Made by a program: the position numbers and the translations under genes
Shown: piece by piece, positions 43,791-52,413 of the stretch
Numbering within the stretch: the stretch's first letter is position 1
How the letters are laid out: each line of letters begins with the position of its first letter
The notes under the pieces: generated by a model
The model's input: only the letters and a program-made list of their open reading frames with translations
Told to the model about the DNA's origin: nothing
The model's database searches: none
Assembly: GCF_902493215.1 (NCBI RefSeq)
Contig: NZ_CABUOL010000005.1
Location: 138,938-202,937 of the forward strand
DNA from: an uncultured Mediterranea sp.
GTDB lineage: Bacteria; Bacteroidota; Bacteroidia; Bacteroidales; Bacteroidaceae
Length of the DNA stretch: 64,000 nt
Direction of reading: 5' to 3'

Positions 43791-45122
43791 CTAGCCTATC
43801 GCCTTTATTTTACCCGCATACACAGGGTATTTTTCCTTATAAGCCTGAACGGAAACTTCAGGTACATATATTGACTCAACATACTCATAGGCTGGCAAGG
43901 CACGATCCAATGCAGGTGGAACTATACTCTGAAAAGTAATAACGCTGACATTTCCTCCGTCCAGTCCGTCATAACCGATTTTAACAACCCGTTCGGGTAC
44001 CGTCACTGCCGTCAATCTGTTGCAACCGATAAAAGTCCATCCCTTCAGTTCCACTAGGCTCGACGGCAATTCTATGTTCTCCAACATCGTACAATTTTCA
44101 AAACAGCCCACTTCCATAACACCACTCTGCCCATTCCACTTTCCACCAGACCGCACATCCTTCAAACGAAAACAGTTATAAAAGGCACGTTCTCCCAACC
44201 GATTCAACCTATTGGACAACTGTACCTTTTCCAATCCCGAATCTCTGAACGCTTCCATGCCAATCCGAACAACTGCCTCCGGCAAAACCAAGGTTCGTAA
44301 ACTCTTCGTATCCAAGAACACCTGATCATCAATCTGCTGCAAGCTCTCGGGCAAAAGCAATTCAGTCAAGCCTGCCCCCCAAAATGCAGCATCTGGAATT
44401 TGTATGAGTGACGTACGGCTCAGATCCGCTTTCAACAATCGGATGCAATCTTCAAATGCATGTTCACCCATCTCCTTCAACGTTGGAGGAAAACTGACTT
44501 CTTCAATGCTACTATTATAAAAAGCAAATGCTCCGATTTTCTCCAAGCCTTCATTCAATTTTACCCAGCGGATATTCGATTCGGCGAAACAACGATCGGC
44601 AATTTCTTTTATTTCACTGGGCAATACCACTTCATCTGCCTTTCCCTGATACCGAATCAAAACGCCATTGTCTATCAGGAAATCCGAATCAGTATTTTCA
44701 CTGGCATTCAACAACTCGGCCACAATTGAAAACTTCCGGGTCTCACCCGCTTTAACTGTTCCGCCCGCACTCCAATATTGATAATTCGACGGGGAAACAG
44801 ATTGGATGAAAACAAAATAAATCTCTGCCGTAGACGTTCCTACAAACCAGGTCCTTCTATCCAACTTTATCCCGGCCTCGCCTTTTTTATCCGTTCGCAG
44901 TTTCAACAAAGGAGCAACTGTCGCATCCGACTGGAACATTTCATATAGCTCCGAAGTATAAACACCTACCTCCGCATCTGATACAGGAGTCCCCGAAGCA
45001 TCTGTTATACACACACGTACAGCTGCATCTGTCTCTATCGTACGATTACTGTTTTTCTCACAAGCGGTCAATACACCGACCAATACTCCTAACAAACAAA
45101 ATCCTATTACCCAATTTTTCAT
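43791..45122 (-). CDS. BspA-like leucine-rich repeat lipoprotein
   Basis: The 443-residue lipoprotein has a lipobox signal (GVLVGVLTAC, Cys21). A beta-sandwich-like domain (about 30-145: VRVCITDASGTPVSDAEVGVY) is followed by about ten LRR_5 (BspA/TpLRR) repeats of about 23 residues. Examples are LPSEIKEIADRCFAESNIRW, LNEGLEKIGAFAFYNSSIEE and LPESLQQIDDQVFLDTKSLR. Such repeats mediate surface binding to host or other cells. It has its own -7 element (45158-45165). No partner gene is adjacent. Confidence 0.9.
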   Translation of the reverse strand: MKNWVIGFCLLGVLVGVLTACEKNSNRTIETDAAVRVCITDASGTPVSDAEVGVYTSELYEMFQSDATVAPLLKLRTDKKGEAGIKLDRRTWFVGTSTAEIYFVFIQSVSPSNYQYWSAGGTVKAGETRKFSIVAELLNASENTDSDFLIDNGVLIRYQGKADEVVLPSEIKEIADRCFAESNIRWVKLNEGLEKIGAFAFYNSSIEEVSFPPTLKEMGEHAFEDCIRLLKADLSRTSLIQIPDAAFWGAGLTELLLPESLQQIDDQVFLDTKSLRTLVLPEAVVRIGMEAFRDSGLEKVQLSNRLNRLGERAFYNCFRLKDVRSGGKWNGQSGVMEVGCFENCTMLENIELPSSLVELKGWTFIGCNRLTAVTVPERVVKIGYDGLDGGNVSVITFQSIVPPALDRALPAYEYVESIYVPEVSVQAYKEKYPVYAGKIKAIG

Positions 45123-45157
45123 ATAAAACTAATTTTCACACAATAATAAATCGCCGG

Positions 45158-45165
45158 CAAAGGTA
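45158..45165 (-). promoter_or_regulatory. -7 element of the leucine-rich lipoprotein gene
   Basis: The minus strand reads TACCTTTG, 36 bases before the ATG. Confidence 0.55.
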
Positions 45166-45272
45166 GAGTGAAAACGGTTCGTATACCACATTTCAAGATG
45201 TACATTTAGGAGTAGTATCAAACTGTCTTCCAGACAAATACGAAAACGATTGATGTACATCGAAATAAAAAA

Positions 45273-45307
45273 AATGCGTTGGTAAAGGTTTTCCCCACCA
45301 ACGCATT
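45273..45307 (-). terminator. Terminator of the wHTH gene
   Basis: AATGCGTTGGT pairs perfectly with ACCAACGCATT around a 13-base loop; a long T-tract follows on the minus strand and a short one on the plus strand. Confidence 0.8.
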
Positions 45308-45335
45308 CTTTTTATAGTCAGATAAATGATTCTTC

Positions 45336-45542
45336 TTAGTTCAGCTTCACAAACAATTCACCTTCCACCTCAGAAGTAGAGATTTTGTCTTCTCTCAGCA
45401 GCCAACCAAGACCCAGATAAAGGTCCTTGTCAACCAGCTTTGTTGCTTTCTTGATCTGTTTAGCAGTCAAGCCTTGAGTTTCATTCAGTGCGTTCCAAAT
45501 TTTTCCTGCTGTTTCACCAGCTTTTTCTTTCAACATTTTCAT
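45336..45542 (-). CDS. Small winged-helix protein (DUF2582-like)
   Basis: The 68-residue protein has the winged helix-turn-helix layout of the DUF2582 group: KIWNALNETQGLTAKQIKKA, then KDLYLGLGWLLREDKISTSE and a beta wing (GELFVKLN). These small proteins are common in Bacteroidetes and presumably bind DNA. Two ATGs (45542 and 45536) could start it. It is monocistronic, with a perfect -7 element (45610-45617) and a strong terminator, suggesting high expression. Confidence 0.8.
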   Translation of the reverse strand: MKMLKEKAGETAGKIWNALNETQGLTAKQIKKATKLVDKDLYLGLGWLLREDKISTSEVEGELFVKLN

Positions 45543-45867
45543 TCAAATTTTAGTTAGACATGCCATAAAATCGAATCCTCTCTGATGATTTCAGATTTTA
45601 TTTTGTGTGCAAAGATAGTTATTTTTATGTTATATAGCACATTATTAGTCTTTTTTCTCCCAATAATGTAAGAAAAAAGGGAATTTATTTCATCGAGTTA
45701 CACTTTAGTAACGTAAAATACCACTTTGGAGATGTAAGATATTGCATCAGAAGCCCCAATAAAAACACAAATACCAGTATAACACCTACAACATACTCTG
45801 AAAATTTTAATAACTTTGTTACAAGCAATTTTATTTGAAAAATCCGTTTTTTAGTAGTGAAACCGAC
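45543..45867. other. 325-base divergent intergenic region
   Basis: It contains the wHTH promoter (minus TATCTTTG, 45617-45610) and a plus -7 element TAACTTTG (45811-45818) for the next gene. The rest is AT-rich with no recognisable gene; an 82-codon minus frame at 45685-45933 overlaps the plus promoter and is not convincing. Confidence 0.6.
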
Positions 45868-46176
45868 ATGACACAGCCCAAATTCATCATTACCCAGGAC
45901 GGATATTTCCGCCTGGGAATGGTTTATCAGCACAAAGACCTGCTACTGGCAGGTGATCAATGCATAGGAGGAGGCTACTATCGCTTCGACTATGTATCAA
46001 ATCGTATTATTCTCGACAGAAGCTCGTACGACTTCGGCAAACCGAAATGGTACCTGCTGAACACGCTAAAGGTACCATCGGTCTATCGAAACCTACGCAT
46101 TGTCTATCTATATGACGACGGTTATCACGATGATTTCAATGTTAGCGATGAACTAAGAATAGAGTATTACGACTGA
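45868..46176 (+). CDS. Conserved-looking hypothetical protein
   Basis: The 102-residue protein starts at ATG 45868 (MTQPKFIITQDGYFRLG); the frame opens earlier at a TTG but that part looks non-coding. It is beta-rich and acidic with no signal peptide or membrane segment: YFRLGMVYQHKDLLLAGDQC, GGGYYRFDYVSNRIILDRSS, DELRIEYYD. I believe similar small cytosolic proteins occur in Bacteroides, but the function is unknown. The -7 element is TAACTTTG at 45811-45818. It converges with the C_GCAxxG_C_C gene, with a small GATAAT/ATTATC hairpin between. Confidence 0.7.
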   Translation: MTQPKFIITQDGYFRLGMVYQHKDLLLAGDQCIGGGYYRFDYVSNRIILDRSSYDFGKPKWYLLNTLKVPSVYRNLRIVYLYDDGYHDDFNVSDELRIEYYD

Positions 46177-46196
46177 CAGATAATTCCTTTGTATTA

Positions 46197-46664
46197 TCAG
46201 ATGTTGTTCTTTTTCTCCAAGTGTTCTACCCAAATGCGAGCCGCCTCTTCGACCATGTGGGCACAGGGACGCTTGGCATAATATTGTTTAGTACGTTCAT
46301 CGGGAACACTCGTAATTTCAGGCTTCTTCAACCCCAGAAGCTCGGCACAAATCAACGAACCATTGCGTTTTCGGAATTCTTCGGCCAACTGCTGTACAAG
46401 GGCATAATTGGCGGCCTTACTTTCACGGTCTTTGCCCTCGACGGCACACTTCTCCAGACCGGCCAACATGAACAGGCCACAGGCAGCACCACAGGTCATA
46501 CGCATACGACCGATACCTCCACCAAAAGAGGCAGCCATGTGAAGGGCCTGCTCTTCGGTAAATCCATATTGGTCGGCAAAGGCCGTCACTACCGACTGGG
46601 CGCAGTTGAAACCACTCTTGAAAAGGGCGACGGCCTTTTCTATTCTCTTTTCATTTTCTTCCAT
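46197..46664 (-). CDS. C_GCAxxG_C_C family putative redox protein
   Basis: The 155-residue protein has the hallmark cysteine layout: GFNCAQSVV near the N-terminus, MTCGAACGLFM centrally, then single Cys in SLICAELLGL and RPCAHMVEEA. The family is thought to be redox-active or metal-binding and is often next to transporters. The ATG at 46664 (MEENEKRIEKAV) is preferred; one at 46685 (MNLLEND) is also possible. It follows the Nramp transporter by about 25 bases (or 4), so it is probably cotranscribed with it. A role in metal handling is an inference. Confidence 0.85.
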   Translation of the reverse strand: MEENEKRIEKAVALFKSGFNCAQSVVTAFADQYGFTEEQALHMAASFGGGIGRMRMTCGAACGLFMLAGLEKCAVEGKDRESKAANYALVQQLAEEFRKRNGSLICAELLGLKKPEITSVPDERTKQYYAKRPCAHMVEEAARIWVEHLEKKNNI

Positions 46665-46689
46665 ATCGTTCTCTAATAAATTCATCTTT

Positions 46690-47952
46690 TTATAATAATT
46701 CCGATACTATCAGCCAAATGTTGAGTACGGTGACCACGGAGGCTATAAAATAGAGTACCCCACTACTCCATCGGCTGTTGGCATATTTCCCCATAACACG
46801 TACAGAAGACGTTAACCCAACCTGAAGGAATACCGTAAACGGCAACTGAAGACTCAACACCATCTGCGATATCAGCAATCCCTTAAAAGGATCTCCGATA
46901 AAAAATATCAGCAAAAGGGCCACACCCAACGAAAGCACAACGCCGACCTGCGAATGGCTGTCCTTGATGTGATAGGACTCACCAAACATTCCGGCAAAAA
47001 TAGAACCGGCCGCCATACCGCTGGTGATGGTGGACGAAATGCCGGCCATAAGCAAAGCCAAGGCAAAGATGATGGCAGCATTATTGCCCAGCAAAGGCTC
47101 GAGCAACGACTTGGCCTGCTGAAGTTCGTCTACGGGAACGCCTGCCTGAAAGAAGGTAGAGGCAGCCAACAGAATCATGGCACTATTGATGGCCCAACCG
47201 ACTACCATGGAAAACAGGGTATCGAACAGTTCGTACTTCAAGACACGGCGGATAGAGGAATCGTCCTGCTTGTTGTATTCGTGGCTCTGGATGACTTCGG
47301 AATGCAGAAACAGATTGTGGGGCATGACTACGGCACCCAATACACTCATGACAATGAGCATGCTACCCTGGGGTAACGAAGGCGTAACCCACGAAGCGGC
47401 TGCCAACGGCCAGTCGATCTTCACCAGGAACAGTTCGTAAATGAACGAAAGTCCAATGACGGATACAAAAGCTATGATGGCGCGCTCTATCTTCTTATAG
47501 GAATTGGTGAAAAGCATCAGCAACACAAAGACGGTGGTAAGCAAGGCTCCCCACGGAATGGGGATGCCGAACAGCATCTGCAAAGCGATGGCACCACCCA
47601 GGATTTCGGCCAGCGAGGTGGAAATGGAAGCCAAGACTGCCGTTGCCAATATGGGCTTTGAGACCCAGGCAGGGGTGTACTTGGTAGCGGCTTCGGAAAG
47701 ACAGAGACCGGTAACGATGCCTAGATGGGCTACATTGTGCTGCAGGATGATGAGCATTACGGTAGACAAGGTCACCACCCACAAAAGGGCATAACCAAAC
47801 TCCGACCCGGCAGCAAAGTTGGAAGCCCAATTACCGGGATCGATAAAGCCGACCGTTACCAACATACCTGGCCCAATATACTTGAATACATCGAGCCCAC
47901 CCAAATATCGTTTATGGTCTTTCCGCTTGAGATCTTTCAGAATATTCTTCAT
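46690..47952 (-). CDS. mntH: Nramp-family divalent metal transporter
   Basis: The 420-residue protein has 11 membrane helices and imports Mn2+ or Fe2+ with H+. The metal-binding motif DPGNWASN in TM1 is seen (family DPGN), with the TM6 region MPHNLFLHSEV carrying the second conserved metal site (MPHN). The start is ATG 47952 (MKNILKDLKRKDHK); the frame extends 11 codons further. The -7-like element TATTTTTG is at 47981-47974. The C_GCAxxG_C_C gene follows on the same strand. Confidence 0.92.
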   Translation of the reverse strand: MKNILKDLKRKDHKRYLGGLDVFKYIGPGMLVTVGFIDPGNWASNFAAGSEFGYALLWVVTLSTVMLIILQHNVAHLGIVTGLCLSEAATKYTPAWVSKPILATAVLASISTSLAEILGGAIALQMLFGIPIPWGALLTTVFVLLMLFTNSYKKIERAIIAFVSVIGLSFIYELFLVKIDWPLAAASWVTPSLPQGSMLIVMSVLGAVVMPHNLFLHSEVIQSHEYNKQDDSSIRRVLKYELFDTLFSMVVGWAINSAMILLAASTFFQAGVPVDELQQAKSLLEPLLGNNAAIIFALALLMAGISSTITSGMAAGSIFAGMFGESYHIKDSHSQVGVVLSLGVALLLIFFIGDPFKGLLISQMVLSLQLPFTVFLQVGLTSSVRVMGKYANSRWSSGVLYFIASVVTVLNIWLIVSELL

Positions 47953-47973
47953 ATACCTTTGATGTAGTGAGTG

Positions 47974-47981
47974 ACAAAAAT
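47974..47981 (-). promoter_or_regulatory. Candidate -7 element of mntH
   Basis: The minus strand reads TATTTTTG, 22 bases before the ATG. Confidence 0.4.
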
Positions 47982-48000
47982 ACAAAATATTGTAATAAAA

Positions 48001-48031
48001 AAAGCCGGAAGGATAATTTCCAACCGGCTTT
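48001..48031 (-). terminator. Terminator of the pheT-yebC-TSCPD operon
   Basis: AAAGCCGG pairs with CCGGCTTT around a 15-base loop that can pair further (GGA/TCC); seven T residues follow on the minus strand. Confidence 0.8.
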
Positions 48032-48063
48032 TATATGATAAACAAGAACTAAAGGTATATTGT

Positions 48064-48318
48064 TCAATATCCCATTTCATGAAGGGCCTGACAAAGCTGA
48101 TCGGGGCATGACGTGGGACGCATGCCACAACGGATACCCTCCAAACGGGCAATGACTTCTTTGACAGGCATACCTTTCACTAACCGGCAGATGCCTTGCA
48201 GATTGCCGTTACAACCGCTCCAGAACTCGATGTCCTTAATGATACCGTCTTCCACCTGGAGGTTGATATCGGTACTGCACGTACCTTTCGTCTTGTAATG
48301 GTAGGTCACTGCAGCCAT
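48064..48318 (-). CDS. TSCPD domain protein (TIGR03905-like)
   Basis: The 84-residue protein has the TSCPD signature: conserved cysteines in GTCSTDINL, WSGCNGNLQGICRLVKGM, GIRCGMRPTSCPDQLC. This domain is also found in ribonucleotide reductases, where it is thought to bind metal. Its ATG overlaps the yebC stop by one base (TAATG), a typical sign of translational coupling. Function of the stand-alone form is unknown. Confidence 0.9.
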   Translation of the reverse strand: MAAVTYHYKTKGTCSTDINLQVEDGIIKDIEFWSGCNGNLQGICRLVKGMPVKEVIARLEGIRCGMRPTSCPDQLCQALHEMGY

Positions 48319-49049
48319 TATTCTTCTTCCGGCTTCATGTTGGTATAAACCGTCTGTACATCGTCGAACTCTTCGAGACGCTCGATCATCTTGTTGATGG
48401 TTTCGCGATGTTCGGGCTCGATGTCCTTCAGGTCATTGGGAATATAGGTGAAGTCGCCGCCGACATCTTCGAAACCGCACTCTTCGAGGTGTTTCTGGAT
48501 AGCAGCATAGCTCTTCGGATCACCGTAGATGGTGATGGTACCTTCTTCTTCGTCTTCTTCGTAGTCTTCGTCTACATCGAAGTCGATCATGTCGAGGATG
48601 AATTCTTCCATGTCCATGCCGTCTTTCTTCTTGAACGTGAACACGCACTTGTGGTCGAAGAGGAAAGCCAGCGAACCCATTGTACCAAGGTTGCCGCCAA
48701 ACTTGTTGAATACCGAACGGACATCGGCAACGGTACGGGTGGGATTGTCGGTCAGCGTATCTACAAATACTGCAATGCCGTGAGGGCCGTAGCCTTCGTA
48801 TGTCATGCCCTTGTAATCGCTCTGGTCCTTACCCATTGCGTTCTTGATGGCACGCTCGATATTGTCCTTCGGCATGTTCTCGCGCTTACAGGTGGCGATA
48901 ACCGAACGCAGTGTAGGGTTGTTTTCGGGTTCCGGACCGCCTGCCTTTACGGCAATGGCGATTTGTTTGCCCAGACGTGTAAATGTTTTGGCCATGTGGC
49001 CCCATCTTTTCAGCTTGGTAGCTTTTCTATATTCAAACGCTCTTCCCAT
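48318..49049 (-). CDS. yebC: YebC/PmpR-family protein
   Basis: The 243-residue protein has the family beginning MGRAFEYRKATKLKRWGHMAKTFTRLGKQI and three-domain layout. Family members bind DNA as regulators or act in translation; recent studies link YebC to ribosome stalling relief at proline tracts. The acidic linker DVDEDYEEDEEEG is longer than in E. coli YebC. It lies 47 bases after pheT, and its stop overlaps the TSCPD start, so the three form one operon. Confidence 0.93.
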   Translation of the reverse strand: MGRAFEYRKATKLKRWGHMAKTFTRLGKQIAIAVKAGGPEPENNPTLRSVIATCKRENMPKDNIERAIKNAMGKDQSDYKGMTYEGYGPHGIAVFVDTLTDNPTRTVADVRSVFNKFGGNLGTMGSLAFLFDHKCVFTFKKKDGMDMEEFILDMIDFDVDEDYEEDEEEGTITIYGDPKSYAAIQKHLEECGFEDVGGDFTYIPNDLKDIEPEHRETINKMIERLEEFDDVQTVYTNMKPEEE

Positions 49050-49096
49050 GGGAGTAATGTTTTTATTTTGATTTTAAATGATTCGTTCAATTGGTT

Positions 49097-51559
49097 TTAT
49101 CTCAGTTTGGCATCCAGCTTGTTCTGCAAGTTGGCGATGAGCTTCTGCATAATCTTGTCGATCTGCTTCTCGTTGAGCGTGGCGTTTTCGTCCTGCAACA
49201 GGAAGCTGACAGCATAACTCTTCTTGCCGGCTTCGAGGTTCTTGCCTTCGTACACATCGAACAGCTCAACGGATTTCAAGAGCTTCTTCTCGGTTTCATA
49301 AGCAATCTTCTCGATTTCGGCAAACTGGATTTTCTTGTCGAGCAGCAGAGCCAGGTCGCGTTTCACAGCCGGAAACTTGGAGATTTCCGTATAGCTGACC
49401 TTGATGTTCTTGATGGCCTTCATCAGCTCGTTCCAGTTGAGGTCGGCGTAAAAGACTTCGTTTTCGATGTCGAAAGCTTTCAGAATCTTACGCGTCACAA
49501 CGCCGAACGTAGCCAGACGTTTTCCGCCACGTGTGTTCACTGACAGGGCGGCAGCATAGATATCATCAGTCAGGTTGCCGACAACGAGGTCGTGCATGTG
49601 CAGACCTACACGGGCCAAGATATTCTCCACATAGGCCTTGAGTTCGTATACCGAACTGTCTTCGTCGGCATGTGCCCACGAGTTGGACACCTTCTTACCG
49701 GTAAGCCACAAGCCCAGGTGATATTCTTCCGAATAGGCGGCAAGAGGCTTCTCGTCGTTCTTCTTTTCGGCATTGAAATGGTAGCAGTTACCAAATTCGA
49801 AGAACTTCAGGTCGGCGTTCTTACGGTTGGCATTGCGCACGATGCTCTCCAGACCACCGAAAAGGAGCGTCTGGCGCATGGCGTTCAGATCGGCACTCAA
49901 CGGATTCATCAGCATAACCAGATTGGCCGCGGGGCAAGACTCCAGTCCGTCGTAATAGGCGGCACGCGTCAACGAGTTGTTCAGAATCTCGTTGAAGCCG
50001 GCACCTACCAGCTGTTCGGCAATGAGGTTCTGAATCTTGTTCGACTTGTCGCACTCGCCCTTTGTGGTCAGGCTGGACTTCAAGGTCGCAGGAATCTCAA
50101 CATTATTATATCCGTAAATACGGAGGATATCTTCGATGACATCGCAATCGCGCTGCACGTCTACCCGATAGGGAGGTACGTCGAGCGTCAGTCCTTCGGA
50201 GGTTTCATTCACAATCTTCATCTCCAGGCTCTTCACGATGCTCTTGATAGTTTCTACAGGGATGGTCTTACCGATGAGTGAATGCACCTTTTCGTAAGAA
50301 AGCTCCACGCGGAAGTCGGCCACAGGACCTGCACACACATCCTTAATCTCGGATGAAATGGTACCTCCGGCCAGTTCCTTCACCATCAGGGCAGCCAACT
50401 TCAGGCAGTAGATGACACTGTTGGGGTCAATGCCACGCTCGAAACGGAAGGAAGCATCAGTGCTCAGTCCATGGCGACGGGCCGTCTTACGCACCCACGT
50501 GGGATGGAAATAGGCACTCTCAAGGAATACATCCTTGGTAGCTTCAGTAGAACCAGAGTTCAGACCGCCGAACACACCGGCGATACACATGGCTTCTTCG
50601 CGGTTACAAATCATCAGGTCGCGTTCGCTCAGCTTACGCTCCACGCCGTCCAATGTCACAAAAGGTGTGCCTTCGGGCATAGTCTTCACGATAACCTCTC
50701 CCCCTTTGATAGTGTCGGCATCGAAGCAGTGCAACGGCTGGCCGAAAGCATGGACGATATAGTTGGTAATATCGACTACATTATTAATAGGACGCAGACC
50801 GATGGTACGGAGTTTGTCCTGCAACCAGGCGGGACTTTCTTTGACCGTAACCCCTTTGACTGTAACGCCGGCATAATGAGGACAGGCCTCGGCGTTCTCG
50901 ACCGTCACGTTGATGTCCAAATCGTGGTTTTCGACGGCAAAAGCATCTACCGACGGACGCTTCAGGGTAGCTGTACGTCCGTTCTGAACCAACCAGGCAT
51001 AGAGATCGCGAGCCACACCGTAATGCGAGCAAGCATCGGCACGGTTGGGCGTAATGTCCACCTCGAGCACGTAATCACTCTTCACCTGATAGTAATCCTT
51101 GGCCAGCGTACCGGGAACTACATCGGCGGGCAGCACAATGATACCGGCATGGTCGGTACCGATGCCTATCTCGTCTTCCGCGCAAATCATTCCATTGGAT
51201 TCCACTCCGCGAAGCTTTGATTTCTTGATGGTAAAGCACTGTTCTCCATCATAGAGCTTGGTGCCCAGTGTGGCAACTACCACTTTCTGTCCGGCAGCCA
51301 CATTGGGTGCGCCGCACACAATCTGTACAGGATCGCCCGAACCGAGGTTGACGGTAGTGACGTGCATGTGGTCTGAATTAGGATGAGGAACGCATGTCAG
51401 CACTTCGCCAATCACCAGACCTTCCAGTCCGCCCTTGATGGTCTGCACCTCTTCCACACCGCCTGTTTCCAGTCCGATGGAGGTGAGCGCGGCAGCCACT
51501 TCGTCCGGCGTCAAGTCGAAATCGACATACTCTTTCAACCAATTATAAGAGATATTCAT
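49097..51559 (-). CDS. pheT: Phenylalanyl-tRNA synthetase beta subunit
   Basis: The 820-residue protein has the full PheT layout: N-terminal tRNA-binding OB domain (about 40-150: VIGEVLTCVPHPNSDHMHV), B3/B4 editing domains, B5 domain, catalytic-like core (FFEFGNCYHF) and C-terminal FDX-ACB domain (FPAVKRDLALLLDKKIQFAE). It forms an alpha2beta2 enzyme with PheS, which is not in the window. It has a perfect -7 element at 51595-51602, with a leader of about 30 bases. It heads the pheT-yebC-TSCPD operon. Confidence 0.96.
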   Translation of the reverse strand: MNISYNWLKEYVDFDLTPDEVAAALTSIGLETGGVEEVQTIKGGLEGLVIGEVLTCVPHPNSDHMHVTTVNLGSGDPVQIVCGAPNVAAGQKVVVATLGTKLYDGEQCFTIKKSKLRGVESNGMICAEDEIGIGTDHAGIIVLPADVVPGTLAKDYYQVKSDYVLEVDITPNRADACSHYGVARDLYAWLVQNGRTATLKRPSVDAFAVENHDLDINVTVENAEACPHYAGVTVKGVTVKESPAWLQDKLRTIGLRPINNVVDITNYIVHAFGQPLHCFDADTIKGGEVIVKTMPEGTPFVTLDGVERKLSERDLMICNREEAMCIAGVFGGLNSGSTEATKDVFLESAYFHPTWVRKTARRHGLSTDASFRFERGIDPNSVIYCLKLAALMVKELAGGTISSEIKDVCAGPVADFRVELSYEKVHSLIGKTIPVETIKSIVKSLEMKIVNETSEGLTLDVPPYRVDVQRDCDVIEDILRIYGYNNVEIPATLKSSLTTKGECDKSNKIQNLIAEQLVGAGFNEILNNSLTRAAYYDGLESCPAANLVMLMNPLSADLNAMRQTLLFGGLESIVRNANRKNADLKFFEFGNCYHFNAEKKNDEKPLAAYSEEYHLGLWLTGKKVSNSWAHADEDSSVYELKAYVENILARVGLHMHDLVVGNLTDDIYAAALSVNTRGGKRLATFGVVTRKILKAFDIENEVFYADLNWNELMKAIKNIKVSYTEISKFPAVKRDLALLLDKKIQFAEIEKIAYETEKKLLKSVELFDVYEGKNLEAGKKSYAVSFLLQDENATLNEKQIDKIMQKLIANLQNKLDAKLR

Positions 51560-51594
51560 ATCGTAATGTTTTTATTGTTTCCAAAAGTGACCTG

Positions 51595-51602
51595 CAAAGT
51601 TA
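51595..51602 (-). promoter_or_regulatory. -7 element of pheT
   Basis: The minus strand reads TAACTTTG, a perfect TAnnTTTG match, 36 bases before the ATG. Confidence 0.6.
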
Positions 51603-51666
51603 ATAAGATTTTTTATTTCGTCGGGAATTATCGCCGAAGAAAATACGCAAAAAGCCTTTCAGTGAA

Positions 51667-52347
51667 TCAAGAACGTGACGACAGGCATTCGATAAGGAGT
51701 TTCTGCAAAGCTGACTCCAAGCGCCGACGAGCCTCCTCCATCAACACTTCATGTCCCAGTTCCTTTTGTAGGGAAGTGACACCTTTATCTACAAATCCAC
51801 ATGGATGAATATAACTGAAATAGCATAAATCGGTATTCACATTAAAAGCCAAGCCATGCATGGTGACGTAATGGCTGCTCCTCACCCCAATGGCACAAAT
51901 CTTGCGGGCACGCGGCGTGTCGCCTTCCAGCCAGACGCCTGTAGCCTTCTCCACCCCTCCTGCCTCTATGCCATAGGAAGCACAGACGTTGATAACCGCT
52001 TCTTCGAGCAGATGAACGTATTCCTTCAGGCCGAGGCCGAAATCTTCCAGATTCAGAATGGGATAACACACCTGCTGACCAGGGCCGTGATAAGTGATGT
52101 CCCCGCCCCGATCTATATGATAATAGGTGGCACCGATACGCTGGAGCTGCTCTTCGCTCAAAAGCATGTTATGCTCCTTACCGCTACGCCCCAATGTGTA
52201 GACATGCGGATGTTCGCAGAAGATTATGCGGTTCGTATACTCGCGGCCACTTTGCTTGGCCTGCACCAATGCCTCAAAAAATTCCGCCTGCTTTTTCCAG
52301 GCCTGCTCATAGGAGATGACTCCCCAATTTTCCACCATTGTTTTCAT
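51667..52347 (-). CDS. lipB: Octanoyltransferase LipB
   Basis: LipB moves octanoyl from acyl carrier protein to lipoyl domains, the first step of lipoate synthesis. The 226-residue protein has the conserved RGGDITYHGPGQ (80-91), Lys149 in ARKICAIGVR and the acyl-enzyme Cys183 in IHPCGFVDKG. The long open frame upstream (50 codons) is not family-like, so ATG 52347 is chosen; 52338 (MVENWG) is possible. The best -7 element (52360-52353) would start transcription at or just before the ATG, so the mRNA may be leaderless. It is divergent from the AraC-type gene. Confidence 0.94.
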   Translation of the reverse strand: MKTMVENWGVISYEQAWKKQAEFFEALVQAKQSGREYTNRIIFCEHPHVYTLGRSGKEHNMLLSEEQLQRIGATYYHIDRGGDITYHGPGQQVCYPILNLEDFGLGLKEYVHLLEEAVINVCASYGIEAGGVEKATGVWLEGDTPRARKICAIGVRSSHYVTMHGLAFNVNTDLCYFSYIHPCGFVDKGVTSLQKELGHEVLMEEARRRLESALQKLLIECLSSRS

Positions 52348-52352
52348 GCCCG

Positions 52353-52388
52353 CAAAGGTAAAAGATTTCGGGAAAAACCTTATCTTTG
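52353..52388. promoter_or_regulatory. Divergent promoters of lipB and the AraC-type gene
   Basis: Minus -7: TACCTTTG (52360-52353), only 5 bases before the lipB ATG. Plus -7: TATCTTTG (52381-52388), 25 bases before the ATG at 52414. Confidence 0.55.
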
Positions 52389-52413
52389 CCCCACTAAAAA
52401 ATATGATAGCGTT

